Source: Bacillota bacterium (GTDB lineage Bacteria > Bacillota > Clostridia > Lachnospirales > Lachnospiraceae). Taken from it: a stretch of 7,009 nucleotides of DNA. How positions within the stretch are numbered: the first letter of the stretch is position 1; each line of letters begins with the position of its first letter. The DNA is taken from positions 1 through 7,009 of the forward strand of contig JAEZLY010000010.1 in the NCBI GenBank assembly GCA_023414985.1. The letters run 5' to 3'. This document shows positions 1 to 6,092 of the stretch, piece by piece. The notes beneath the pieces were generated by a model. That model searched no databases. It saw only the letters and a program-made list of their open reading frames with translations, and was not told the DNA's origin. Both the position numbers and the translations under genes were made by a program.

Positions 1-2
1 CA

Positions 3-194
3 CATTGGCATAAACCGGATCATTATTACCTGCTGCTTGATTTTATTCCCTACTGTGAAGAGAAGCTTAGGGTGAACCGGGAGTATTCAGACACCTATGC
101 GTTCCGCAGAAAGTGCTTTATGAATACTGCCAATGCAGGTTTATTCTCCAGTGACAGAACCATAAAGGACTATGCAAATGAAATTTGGAATTAG
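3..194 (+). CDS. glgP: Glycogen/maltodextrin phosphorylase, C-terminal end (5' part lies outside the window)
   Basis: Reading from base 3 gives 63 codons ending in TAG. The frame is open to the window edge, so the start is missing. The end of the protein, with NTANAGLFSSDRTIKDYA followed by NEIWN, matches the strongly conserved C-terminus of bacterial glycogen/maltodextrin phosphorylases (GT35), where S-S-D-R-T-I-x-x-Y-A-x-x-I-W is the hallmark. The upstream DHYYLLLDFIPYCEE also fits the helix before it. By family knowledge, these cytoplasmic, PLP-dependent enzymes split alpha-1,4-glucan with phosphate to give glucose 1-phosphate. The catalytic and PLP-lysine regions are not in the window, so substrate preference (glycogen or maltodextrin, GlgP or MalP) cannot be decided. 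The adjacent maltodextrin importer and amylase favour a role in maltodextrin use. The family call is confident; the symbol is only a convenience. Confidence 0.88.
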   Translation, partial: HWHKPDHYYLLLDFIPYCEEKLRVNREYSDTYAFRRKCFMNTANAGLFSSDRTIKDYANEIWN

Positions 195-196
195 AA

Positions 197-218
197 TGTG
201 GGAAGCTTCCCATATTTT
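197..218 (+). terminator. Possible intrinsic terminator after the phosphorylase gene
   Basis: Three bases after the phosphorylase stop lies a stem formed by 197-203 and 208-214 (seven pairs including one G-T wobble) around a four-base loop AGCT, followed directly by TTTT. The core TGGGAAGCTTCCCA is also a perfect 14-base palindrome. The stem is short and the T run has only four bases, so this is a moderate-strength terminator at best. The same symmetry could serve as a protein-binding site instead. Confidence 0.45.
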
Positions 219-302
219 CATTCACCGTATCTGAGCTATCTCTGTTCATATACGGATTATATGAAATTCTATTACATCAGATAAAAACCGAACATGGTAA
301 AT

Positions 303-349
303 GCGTATAAGTACTAACAGCCTGATTTAGGAGGTTAATACTTATACGC
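303..349. repeat. 16-bp inverted repeat with 15-base spacer (hairpin or operator)
   Basis: The arm at 303-318 (GCGTATAAGTACTAAC) is the reverse complement of 334-349 with one mismatch. The 15-base spacer can itself form three more pairs (CCT at 321-323 with AGG at 329-331). Neither strand has a T run right after the stem (GGAAGAATTC on +, ATTTACC on -), so it does not look like a standard intrinsic terminator. It lies about 185 bases upstream of malE and about 80 bases upstream of the candidate -35 box. It may be an operator, an RNA structure in a longer leader, or the remnant of a small mobile repeat. The symmetry is plain; the function is not. Confidence 0.7.
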
Positions 350-410
350 GGAAGAATTCTGGATATTTCCCTAGCCTATTGAAAAGAAACATAAAAATTA
401 CAAAAGATAG

Positions 411-439
411 CCGAAGCTGTGCTCTCACAGTTGGTTCGG
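411..439. promoter_or_regulatory. Nested dyad overlapping the malE -35 box (candidate operator)
   Basis: CTGTG at 417-421 and CACAG at 426-430 form a perfect inverted repeat around CTCT. Outside them CCGAA (411-415) is mirrored by TTCGG (435-439). The right half covers the candidate -35 hexamer at 431-436, a usual place for a regulator to bind. No regulator gene is visible in the window. I do not recognise this as a CcpA cre site, since the central CG of that consensus is absent. The role as an operator is inference. Confidence 0.4.
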
Positions 440-459
440 ATGTATTCTTTGTGTACACT
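431..459 (+). promoter_or_regulatory. Candidate sigma-A type promoter for malE
   Basis: TTGGTT (431-436) and TACACT (454-459) are separated by exactly 17 bases and resemble the -35 and -10 consensus, matching four of six positions each. Transcription would start near 466, giving a leader of about 70 bases before the malE ATG. The -10 box overlaps the 8-base palindrome GTGTACAC (451-458), and the -35 box overlaps the dyad at 411-439. It is the best placed pair I can find, but both hexamers are imperfect. Confidence 0.4.
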
Positions 460-534
460 TTAACTGGCATAAGAAGGAAAAATATGTAGAATTCTATCAA
501 TTGACTTTCATGTAATTTAGAAAAGGAGGAAGTT

Positions 535-1839
535 ATGAAAAAAGCGACAAGATTTTTAGCACTGTTCCTGGCGGTTATCCTGGTTATGGGAAGCTTTGGA
601 GCATGTACAAAGAAGCAGAATGCGGGGAATAACACCACGACACCGGCAGCGACCCAGGCTCCGGCAGCTGCTACTCAAGCACCGATCACAGCAATTCCTG
701 TAACCCTTAAGGTGTGGGCACCGGAGAATCAAATTCAGAGTGCGACCATTGATACCATGTGCAATTCCTTCCAGACGTTACATCCGGAATGGAATATTAC
801 CTATACGGTTGAGACGCAGGGTGAGGATACGGCAAAAGATGAAATCCTGAAGGACGTGACTGCTGCAGGAGATGTATATTTCTTTGCAAATGATCAGTTA
901 ACTGCCCTTGTGAATGCAGGTGCAATAGCTCGATTGGGCGGTTCCACCGAAGAGATGGTCAAGTCGACGATGGCAAAGCCGGTTGTCGATACTGTTACGG
1001 TGAATGATGCTATTTATGCTATTCCATTCACACACAATACATTTTTTATGTACTATGATAAATCTCTGTTAACTGCAGACGATGTGAAGTCCGTTGAAAA
1101 AATCATGGCAAAGAAAACAGCTGACAATGTATTTAATTTCTGCTTCGATCCTGCAGGCGGCTGGAAGCTCGGTGCCTGGTATTACGGTGCCGGTCTGACC
1201 ATCTATGGGGATAGTCAGAATGATTTTGCGGCAGGTGCAAACTGGAATAATCCCACCGGTCTCGCAGTGACCAACTATCTTATTGATCTGATCAATAATC
1301 CGAAATGTGCTTATTCGGATGATGTTTCCATAACAGAGCTGGCAGCGGACCACAGAATCGGCGCATGGTTCGACGGCTCCTGGAATTATCAGCTGTATAA
1401 GGATGCGCTTGGAGATGATCTTGGCCTTGCAATCATTCCTACCTTTAATCCGGACGGCAAGGATTATCAGCTGAAGGGCTTTTATGGTTCAAAAGCAATC
1501 GGAGTGAATCCACAGGCACCTTTTCCTGAAGTTGCGGTTGCTTTTGCAGCATATTTAGGAAGTGAAGAAATGCAGATGCAGCGCTTCACGGAAACCGGTC
1601 AGGTTCCCACGAATCAGAATGCCGGTAATTCACCTGAGGTCCAGGCGGATGAGGTTGCTAAGGTTCTTGTAGAGGAAGTGAACAATGCTTCTGTTATGCA
1701 GCCTACCTCTGCAGAATTCGGAGCAAGATACTGGACCAATGCCGGAGCGATTGCTACCGAAATTAAGAGCGGTGATTTGAATAAGAAGAATGCACAGGAC
1801 AAACTGAATACCTTTGTTGATGCAATGAAGGTACAGTAA
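535..1839 (+). CDS. malE: MalE-like maltodextrin-binding lipoprotein of an ABC importer
   Basis: This is a 434-residue extracytoplasmic solute-binding protein (family 1, MalE type). Residues 1-23 are a lipoprotein signal: a KK-x3-R start, a hydrophobic core and the lipobox FGAC with the lipidated Cys at 24. Phe at the -3 position is less usual than Leu. A low-complexity T/P/A/Q linker follows (about 25-55), containing ATQAP twice (39-43 and 46-50), and would tether the binding domain to the membrane. The mature domain begins near 56. It contains the family-typical stretches DVYFFANDQLTALVNAG (113-129), YAIPFTHNTFFMYYDKSLL (161-179) and GAWFDGSWNYQLYKD (276-290). The start is secured by AGGAGG at 524-529, five bases before ATG. 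Neighbouring MalF/MalG homologues, a lipoprotein amylase and an upstream phosphorylase all point to maltodextrins as the ligand. The exact sugar cannot be read from the sequence, and other oligosaccharides remain possible. Confidence 0.85.
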   Translation: MKKATRFLALFLAVILVMGSFGACTKKQNAGNNTTTPAATQAPAAATQAPITAIPVTLKVWAPENQIQSATIDTMCNSFQTLHPEWNITYTVETQGEDTAKDEILKDVTAAGDVYFFANDQLTALVNAGAIARLGGSTEEMVKSTMAKPVVDTVTVNDAIYAIPFTHNTFFMYYDKSLLTADDVKSVEKIMAKKTADNVFNFCFDPAGGWKLGAWYYGAGLTIYGDSQNDFAAGANWNNPTGLAVTNYLIDLINNPKCAYSDDVSITELAADHRIGAWFDGSWNYQLYKDALGDDLGLAIIPTFNPDGKDYQLKGFYGSKAIGVNPQAPFPEVAVAFAAYLGSEEMQMQRFTETGQVPTNQNAGNSPEVQADEVAKVLVEEVNNASVMQPTSAEFGARYWTNAGAIATEIKSGDLNKKNAQDKLNTFVDAMKVQ

Positions 1840-1871
1840 GCGATATCTTAGTATCAGAAAATGAATGGGAC

Positions 1872-1915
1872 GGGGATGCGCAGAGCAGTAATGCGGTTTG
1901 CTTTGCGGCATCCCC
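1872..1915 (+). promoter_or_regulatory. Strong stem-loop in the malE-malF intergenic region
   Basis: GGGGATGC (1872-1879) pairs perfectly with GCATCCCC (1908-1915). The stem continues as GCAGAGCA (1880-1887) with TGCTTTGC (1899-1906), using one G-U pair and one bulged G at 1907. The loop has 11 bases (1888-1898). The total is 16 pairs with a GC-rich base. What follows (AACTCAGATT) is not T-rich, and the malF ribosome site starts only 18 bases later. It is therefore better read as an mRNA 3'-end protector or partial attenuator than as a full terminator. In Escherichia coli, REP hairpins in the equivalent malE-malF gap stabilise malE mRNA. Confidence 0.75.
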
Positions 1916-1933
1916 AACTCAGATTTAGAAATT

Positions 1934-1940
1934 GAGGAGG
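1934..1940 (+). promoter_or_regulatory. Ribosome binding site that sets the malF start
   Basis: GAGGAGG lies six bases before the ATG at 1947. An in-frame TTG at 1932 would place the start upstream of and overlapping this site, so it cannot be served by it. The ATG at 1947 is therefore the real start. Confidence 0.85.
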
Positions 1941-1946
1941 AAGATT

Positions 1947-3341
1947 ATGACCGGCAAAAAGCAAAGAGCATCCAGACAGACGATGCTGTCCGGAGATTAT
2001 GGCTTCGGAACTGCATTCAAATCCGGTAATGCTTCGACAAAACTATCGGCAGTGATATTTGGGTTTGGCAATATCCTTCATAAGCAGATCTTTCGCGGCC
2101 TCCTGTATCTGACTCTGGAAATTGCGTACTTGGTTTACATGCTGGGCTTTGGCATCAATGCGCTGAAGAACCTTGTTACTTTGGGAACCAGAGTGCAGGA
2201 AGAAGTATTTAATGAAAAAAAACAGATTTATGAATATGTGACAGGAGATAATTCCATGCTCTGCCTGCTATACGGTGTCATCACCATATTCTTAACCATT
2301 CTGTTCCTTGCAGTACTGATTTCTTCCGTAAAAAGTGCCTACGATACAGAGCGCAGGCTGGAACTGGGAAAGGCAATCCCAGGGGTGATTGATGATCTGA
2401 ACGCCTTCAGCCAGAATAAACTTCATACAGTACTGCTGTTCCTGCCAATCACCGGTGTAATCTGCTTCACGGTTGTCCCGCTGATTTTTAACATAATGAT
2501 TGCCTTTACCAACTTTGATAAGGATCATCAGCCGCCGGGCAATCTATTTGACTGGGTGGGCTTTGATACCTTCGTGTCTCTTTTTAAAGCAGGCGGAATA
2601 TTAGCCAATACCTTCTGGCCGGTACTTGGCTGGACGCTGATCTGGGCAGTATTTTCAACCTTTACCTGCTATATCCTGGGTATGCTTCTGGCGATTATCA
2701 TTAACCGGGAAGGAACACGCTTTAAGAGCTTCTGGAGGTTTTTGTTCATCCTGTCCATTGCCTTACCCCAGTTTGTAACCTTACTCACCATGAGTACGAT
2801 CTTCAATGCCAACGGAACAGCAAATGCATTGCTTCGGGCAATCGGTATCATTGGTCCCCGGGCATCCATACCGTTTCTGACGGATCCGTTCTTAGCGAAG
2901 GTAACCATCATCTGCGTGAATATTTGGATCGGTGTGCCTTTTACGATGTTGAGCACAACAGGTATCCTGAATAATATTCCCAAGGATTTATATGAGGCAG
3001 CTAAGGTAGATGGGGCAAACAGCTTTGTCACCTTCTTTAAGATCACGCTTCCTTATATGCTTTTTATTACTACACCAAGCCTGATTACCGCCTTTATCGG
3101 AAATATCAATAATTTCAACGTAATCTTCCTGCTTACCGGAGGAGGACCTGTATCACTGGATTATTATTATGCGGGTAAGACGGATCTCTTAGTAACCTGG
3201 CTCTATAAGCTGACAATTACCAATAAGGATTATAATATCGGTGCAGTTATCGGTATTATTGTATTTGTTATTTCTGCAACCCTTTCCCTGGTTGTTTATC
3301 GACATACAGGATCCTATAAAGATGAGGAGGCGTTCCAATAA
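1947..3341 (+). CDS. malF: MalF-like maltodextrin ABC transporter permease
   Basis: This is a 464-residue inner-membrane permease, one half of the transmembrane channel of a carbohydrate (CUT1) ABC importer. I read about eight membrane segments: near 51-73, 104-127, 162-188, 224-252, 263-283, 318-340, 369-395 and 430-451. The binding-protein-dependent transport motif is clear at 350-369. It has E350-A-A with G356 six residues on and the I-x-L-P end at 366-369, and it forms the coupling helix that docks on the ATPase. The first two segments plus a roughly 30-residue outside loop are an N-terminal extension over the basic six-segment core, as in MalF of E. coli. The large periplasmic P2 loop of the E. 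coli protein is absent: only about 35 residues separate segments 3 and 4. A basic, cytoplasmic N-terminus (MTGKKQRASR) fits inside-start topology. The stop overlaps the malG start by one base (TAATG). Specificity for maltodextrin is inferred from the neighbours. Confidence 0.88.
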   Translation: MTGKKQRASRQTMLSGDYGFGTAFKSGNASTKLSAVIFGFGNILHKQIFRGLLYLTLEIAYLVYMLGFGINALKNLVTLGTRVQEEVFNEKKQIYEYVTGDNSMLCLLYGVITIFLTILFLAVLISSVKSAYDTERRLELGKAIPGVIDDLNAFSQNKLHTVLLFLPITGVICFTVVPLIFNIMIAFTNFDKDHQPPGNLFDWVGFDTFVSLFKAGGILANTFWPVLGWTLIWAVFSTFTCYILGMLLAIIINREGTRFKSFWRFLFILSIALPQFVTLLTMSTIFNANGTANALLRAIGIIGPRASIPFLTDPFLAKVTIICVNIWIGVPFTMLSTTGILNNIPKDLYEAAKVDGANSFVTFFKITLPYMLFITTPSLITAFIGNINNFNVIFLLTGGGPVSLDYYYAGKTDLLVTWLYKLTITNKDYNIGAVIGIIVFVISATLSLVVYRHTGSYKDEEAFQ

Positions 3342-4216
3342 TGAGTAAGTCAAACAGAAAAATCAATTCTGTCAGGCATACGGTTACCGATACGGTTGTT
3401 CACATATTCCTGGCAGTGCTTGGATTTATCTGGGTTCTCCCCATCTTTTTTGTCATCCTGACCTCACTTCGGAAGGAGGGAGGAACCTATAAGAGCTATG
3501 TCCTGCCGAGAGCATACACCCTGAGTAATTATAAAAACCTTTTTTCCCAGGAAGGAAGCCTGATCTTCACAAAATGGTTCACTAATACTCTGCTGGTTGC
3601 AATTGCGAGCTGTCTGCTTTCTGCATTTTTTGTATTATGCGTGGCTTATGTCATGTCCAGACTTCGTTTCAGGCTCCGCAAGACGATGATGAACATTGCC
3701 CTGATTCTAGGTATGTTTCCGAGTTTCATGTCAATGATCGCTGTGTATTACATTCTAAAAGGACTTGGCTTTTTGGATGCCGGACAGCTGAAGCTGGTTG
3801 CGCTGGTTTTAGTTTATTCGGGTGGTGCGGGCTTAACCTTTTATATTGCCAAAGGCTTCTTTGACACCCTCCCGAAGACGATCGATGAGGCGGCCTACAT
3901 TGACGGAGCCACCAAATGGGATGTATTCAGAAAGATTACGATTCCCTTATCAAAGCCGATTATTGTAAATACACTTTTGACCTCCTTTATGGCCCCCTGG
4001 GTGGATTATATCTTCGCTAAGGTTATCCTGGGACAGGACAGGGAATATTATACGGTGGCCATCGGCCTTTGGACCATGCTTCAGAAGGAATTTGTTGAAT
4101 ATTACTACACGACCTTTTTTGCCGGTTGTGTCATTATCTCCATACCCATTGCAATTCTGTTCCTTATGACGCAGAAATTCTATATGGAAGGTGTATCCGG
4201 AGCTGTGAAGGGCTAA
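3341..4216 (+). CDS. malG: MalG-like maltodextrin ABC transporter permease
   Basis: This is a 291-residue partner permease of the CUT1 importer, of usual length for MalG. About six membrane segments are seen, near 20-42, 82-106, 115-138, 150-171, 205-230 and 257-277. The coupling motif is at 183-202: E183-A-A, G189, and I199-T-I-P. The C-terminus ends GVSGAVKG, closely matching the conserved tail of MalG proteins, which in E. coli reaches into the channel. The ATG shares its A with the malF TAA stop, and GAGGAGG at 3324-3330 lies inside the malF 3' end, ten bases from the ATG. Translation of the two permeases is thus probably coupled, which would give the equal amounts needed for a heterodimer. 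No ATPase gene follows, so an unlinked MsmX/MalK-type subunit must energise the pair. Confidence 0.88.
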   Translation: MSKSNRKINSVRHTVTDTVVHIFLAVLGFIWVLPIFFVILTSLRKEGGTYKSYVLPRAYTLSNYKNLFSQEGSLIFTKWFTNTLLVAIASCLLSAFFVLCVAYVMSRLRFRLRKTMMNIALILGMFPSFMSMIAVYYILKGLGFLDAGQLKLVALVLVYSGGAGLTFYIAKGFFDTLPKTIDEAAYIDGATKWDVFRKITIPLSKPIIVNTLLTSFMAPWVDYIFAKVILGQDREYYTVAIGLWTMLQKEFVEYYYTTFFAGCVIISIPIAILFLMTQKFYMEGVSGAVKG

Positions 4217-4300
4217 GTCCATACAGTTAACCCCTGCATAACCGATCTGTGAAGTTCGACTTTATAAAAGTAATTTATTGATAATGGGATGGAGAAGACG
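4217..4300 (+). other. Short malG-amylase intergenic gap, no clear signals
   Basis: The 84 bases contain no hairpin with a T run and no convincing promoter pair. A TATAAA at 4263-4268 lacks a matching -35 box 16-18 bases upstream. The amylase is therefore most simply transcribed from the malE promoter as the last gene of the operon. An unrecognised weak internal promoter cannot be excluded. Confidence 0.5.
4291..4294 (+). promoter_or_regulatory. Ribosome binding site deciding the amylase start
   Basis: GGAG lies six bases before the ATG at 4301. The in-frame ATG at 4289, four codons earlier, has only TAATGGG before it and no useful Shine-Dalgarno match. Starting at 4301 also places MRR directly before the hydrophobic signal core. 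The site is weaker than those of malE, malF and malG, which hints at lower output of the amylase. Confidence 0.6.
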
Positions 4301-6013
4301 ATGAGAAGATTGACAGGAGTTCTTATGATAATGGTATTAAGCGGAATGCTGTTGTCCGGTTGCAGCAGAGTCGATCATACAGATTCTGGATCAGGGGCGG
4401 GACTTACAACACCGTCTCCGGTAGTGAAGCCGACGGAATCTGTAACTCCTGTGGTGAACACAGGAGATGCTTCGAGGGATGTCAGGACAGAGGTACCCTA
4501 TGCTTATGAGCAGGAACTGAATATCCTGCAGGATAACAATAGAAATTATTACGAGATTTTCGTCTATTCCTTCTATGACAGCAACAAAGACGGAATAGGA
4601 GATATCAATGGTGTGATCGAAAAGCTGGATTATATTCAGGGAATGGGCTTTAATGGAATATGGCTGATGCCGGTGATGCCTGCAGCGTCCTACCATAAGT
4701 ACGATGTGACGGATTACTATAATATTGATCCCGAATACGGCAGTCTAGAGGATTTTAAGAGATTGGCGGAGGAATGTCATAAACGGGATATTAAGCTTAT
4801 CATTGATTTTGTGATCAATCATACCTCATCAAAGCACCCCTGGTTTACGGAAGCCGTAACATATTTAGAGTCATTGAAGGACGGGGAAGCGCCTGATGCT
4901 TCTGTCTGTCCATATGTGGGATATTATCATTTTACAAAGGAAAGCAACGGAAATACAGCCTATCATCGTGTCGGGACCACTGATTTTTATTACGAAGGAG
5001 TATTCTGGGAGCAGATGCCGGATCTGGCCCTGGAGAACAAAGCAGTCAGAAAAGAGATCGAGAAGATCGTGAAGTTCTGGATAGCGCTTGGCGTGGACGG
5101 GCTCCGTCTGGATGCTGCCAAGGAATATTTTACCGGTGAGACTCAGAAGAACGTTGAAGTACTGAAATGGTTTGAAAGCTATGTAACAGGGATCAAGCCG
5201 GATGCCTATATCGTCGGAGAGGTCTGGGAAGAGAGGAATACAATCGCGAATTACTATAAGAGTGGCGTATCCAGCTTTTTTAATTTTCCTTTGGCTCAAT
5301 ATAACGGAATTATCATTAATACAGTTAGAAAGCTTGGTACCGGGTCGGCAACTTCCTTTGCCGACAGTATAACTAAGATGCAAAAGCTTTATGGGGAAAA
5401 TAATCCGGATTATATTGATGCACCCTTTGTCAGCAACCATGATACAACCAGAATTTCCGCTATGTGTGTGAATAATGAAGAGCAGATGAAGATGGCTGCA
5501 GGCCTGGTATTGTCCCTAAGCGGCAGTCCTTTTGTGTATTACGGGGAAGAAATCGGGATGAACAGTCTCGGCGATAAGGATGAGAATAAACGCCTGCCCA
5601 TGCGGTGGTCGGCTGTGCAACAGACAGGCATGACCAGAGGACCGGTTAAGGCAGACAAAATAGTACAGAAATTCGAACCCGTGGATGTGCAGGAGAAGGA
5701 TCCTTTATCCATCTTGAACTACTATAAACGTGCTTTGCGGATCCGCAATGAGAATCCGGAGATAGCCAGAGGAACGGTAAAGATTGTGGAGGCATTGACC
5801 AACCAGAACATATGCGTATTGGAGAAAGACTATCAAGGAAGCAGGCTGCTTCTGGTTTATAATATAACTCAGACTACGGAAGCAGTTAACCTAATGGAAG
5901 CAGGTTATGATAAGCTTTCCCTGCGAGGATATCTAACAGTCGATGGAAGTGTGGTCGAGTGGAACGAAGGCATCCTATCTCTGCCTGCGTATTCCATAGC
6001 TATTTTGAAATAA
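4301..6013 (+). CDS. Surface lipoprotein alpha-amylase, glycoside hydrolase family 13 (GH13_36-like)
   Basis: This 570-residue protein (574 if started at 4289) hydrolyses alpha-1,4-glucan outside the cell. Numbering is from the 4301 start. Residues 1-20 are a lipoprotein signal with canonical lipobox LSGC (Cys 21). A P/T/S-rich linker (about 27-56) precedes the catalytic barrel. The probable Ca-binding loop DSNKDGIGD is at 93-101. GH13 region I is DFVINH (169-174). Region V is MPDLALEN (239-246). Region II is GLRLDAAKE (267-275) with nucleophile Asp271. Region III is GEVWE (306-310) with acid/base Glu307. Region IV is SNHD (378-381) with the stabilising Asp381. RLPMRW (431-436) and a beta-rich C-terminal domain (from about 490) complete the usual architecture. 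All catalytic residues are present. The MPDL-type region V and the style of GIWLMPVMPAASYHKYDV suggest subfamily 36, as in the lipoprotein AmyA of Thermotoga maritima. Neopullulanase-like or transglycosylating activity is possible. Its place behind malEFG indicates that it feeds the importer. Confidence 0.88.
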   Translation: MRRLTGVLMIMVLSGMLLSGCSRVDHTDSGSGAGLTTPSPVVKPTESVTPVVNTGDASRDVRTEVPYAYEQELNILQDNNRNYYEIFVYSFYDSNKDGIGDINGVIEKLDYIQGMGFNGIWLMPVMPAASYHKYDVTDYYNIDPEYGSLEDFKRLAEECHKRDIKLIIDFVINHTSSKHPWFTEAVTYLESLKDGEAPDASVCPYVGYYHFTKESNGNTAYHRVGTTDFYYEGVFWEQMPDLALENKAVRKEIEKIVKFWIALGVDGLRLDAAKEYFTGETQKNVEVLKWFESYVTGIKPDAYIVGEVWEERNTIANYYKSGVSSFFNFPLAQYNGIIINTVRKLGTGSATSFADSITKMQKLYGENNPDYIDAPFVSNHDTTRISAMCVNNEEQMKMAAGLVLSLSGSPFVYYGEEIGMNSLGDKDENKRLPMRWSAVQQTGMTRGPVKADKIVQKFEPVDVQEKDPLSILNYYKRALRIRNENPEIARGTVKIVEALTNQNICVLEKDYQGSRLLLVYNITQTTEAVNLMEAGYDKLSLRGYLTVDGSVVEWNEGILSLPAYSIAILK

Positions 6014-6024
6014 AACGGAAGAAG

Positions 6025-6066
6025 AACCGGCTGTATAGCCCAGGAGTATCTGGGATGCAGCCGGTT
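6025..6066. terminator. Probable bidirectional terminator between convergent operons
   Basis: AACCGGCTG (6025-6033) pairs perfectly with CAGCCGGTT (6058-6066), and an inner stem CCCAG/CTGGG (6039-6043 and 6050-6054) extends the hairpin. It begins 12 bases after the amylase stop. On the + strand only TTT follows, which is weak. On the - strand the stem is followed by a pyrimidine-rich tract, CTTCTTCCGTTTTATTT. It therefore probably ends transcripts from both sides and works better for the minus-strand pair. Confidence 0.6.
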
Positions 6067-6092
6067 TGATAGGAAGGAAAGAATAGTATTCC

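Larger units (their letters stand above)
195..534 (+). other. Gene-free control region upstream of malE
   Basis: This 340-base AT-rich stretch separates the phosphorylase from the malE-like gene. I find no credible protein or RNA gene on either strand. It holds the possible terminator at 197-218, a long imperfect inverted repeat at 303-349, a nested dyad at 411-439 overlapping a candidate promoter at 431-459, and the malE ribosome site at 524-529. The remaining bases (about 219-300, 351-410 and 460-520) show nothing I can name. Confidence 0.7.

Noticed and set aside
225..255. Inverted repeat CCGTAT...ATACGG in the malE upstream region
   Set aside because: Arms of only six bases with a 19-base spacer are expected by chance in this composition, and nothing else supports it.
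329..349. Shine-Dalgarno-like AGGAGGT in the loop of the 303-349 inverted repeat, possibly serving a small gene
   Set aside because: No ATG, GTG or TTG start lies at a useful distance downstream and no credible short frame follows.
501..506. TTGACT, a good -35 match just before malE
   Set aside because: Seventeen bases downstream lies the ribosome site AGGAGG rather than a -10 box, and no TATAAT-like hexamer fits at 16-18 bases.
342..638. 98-codon minus-strand frame covering the malE promoter and signal peptide region
   Set aside because: It overlaps the start of a certain gene on the other strand, has no recognisable domain and looks like a chance frame opposite AT-rich sequence.
1932..1946. 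TTG start for malF five codons upstream of the ATG
   Set aside because: The TTG sits immediately before and overlaps the ribosome site that clearly serves the ATG at 1947, and it would add a stretch encoded by the Shine-Dalgarno itself.
4289..4300. ATG at 4289 as the amylase start
   Set aside because: It has no Shine-Dalgarno match, whereas the ATG at 4301 has GGAG six bases upstream and gives a more typical lipoprotein signal. The difference is only four residues, so it is not fully excluded.
4871..5440. 189-codon open frame antisense to the amylase
   Set aside because: It lies wholly inside a clearly real GH13 gene, has an incoherent Cys/Ile-rich composition and shows no recognisable domain.
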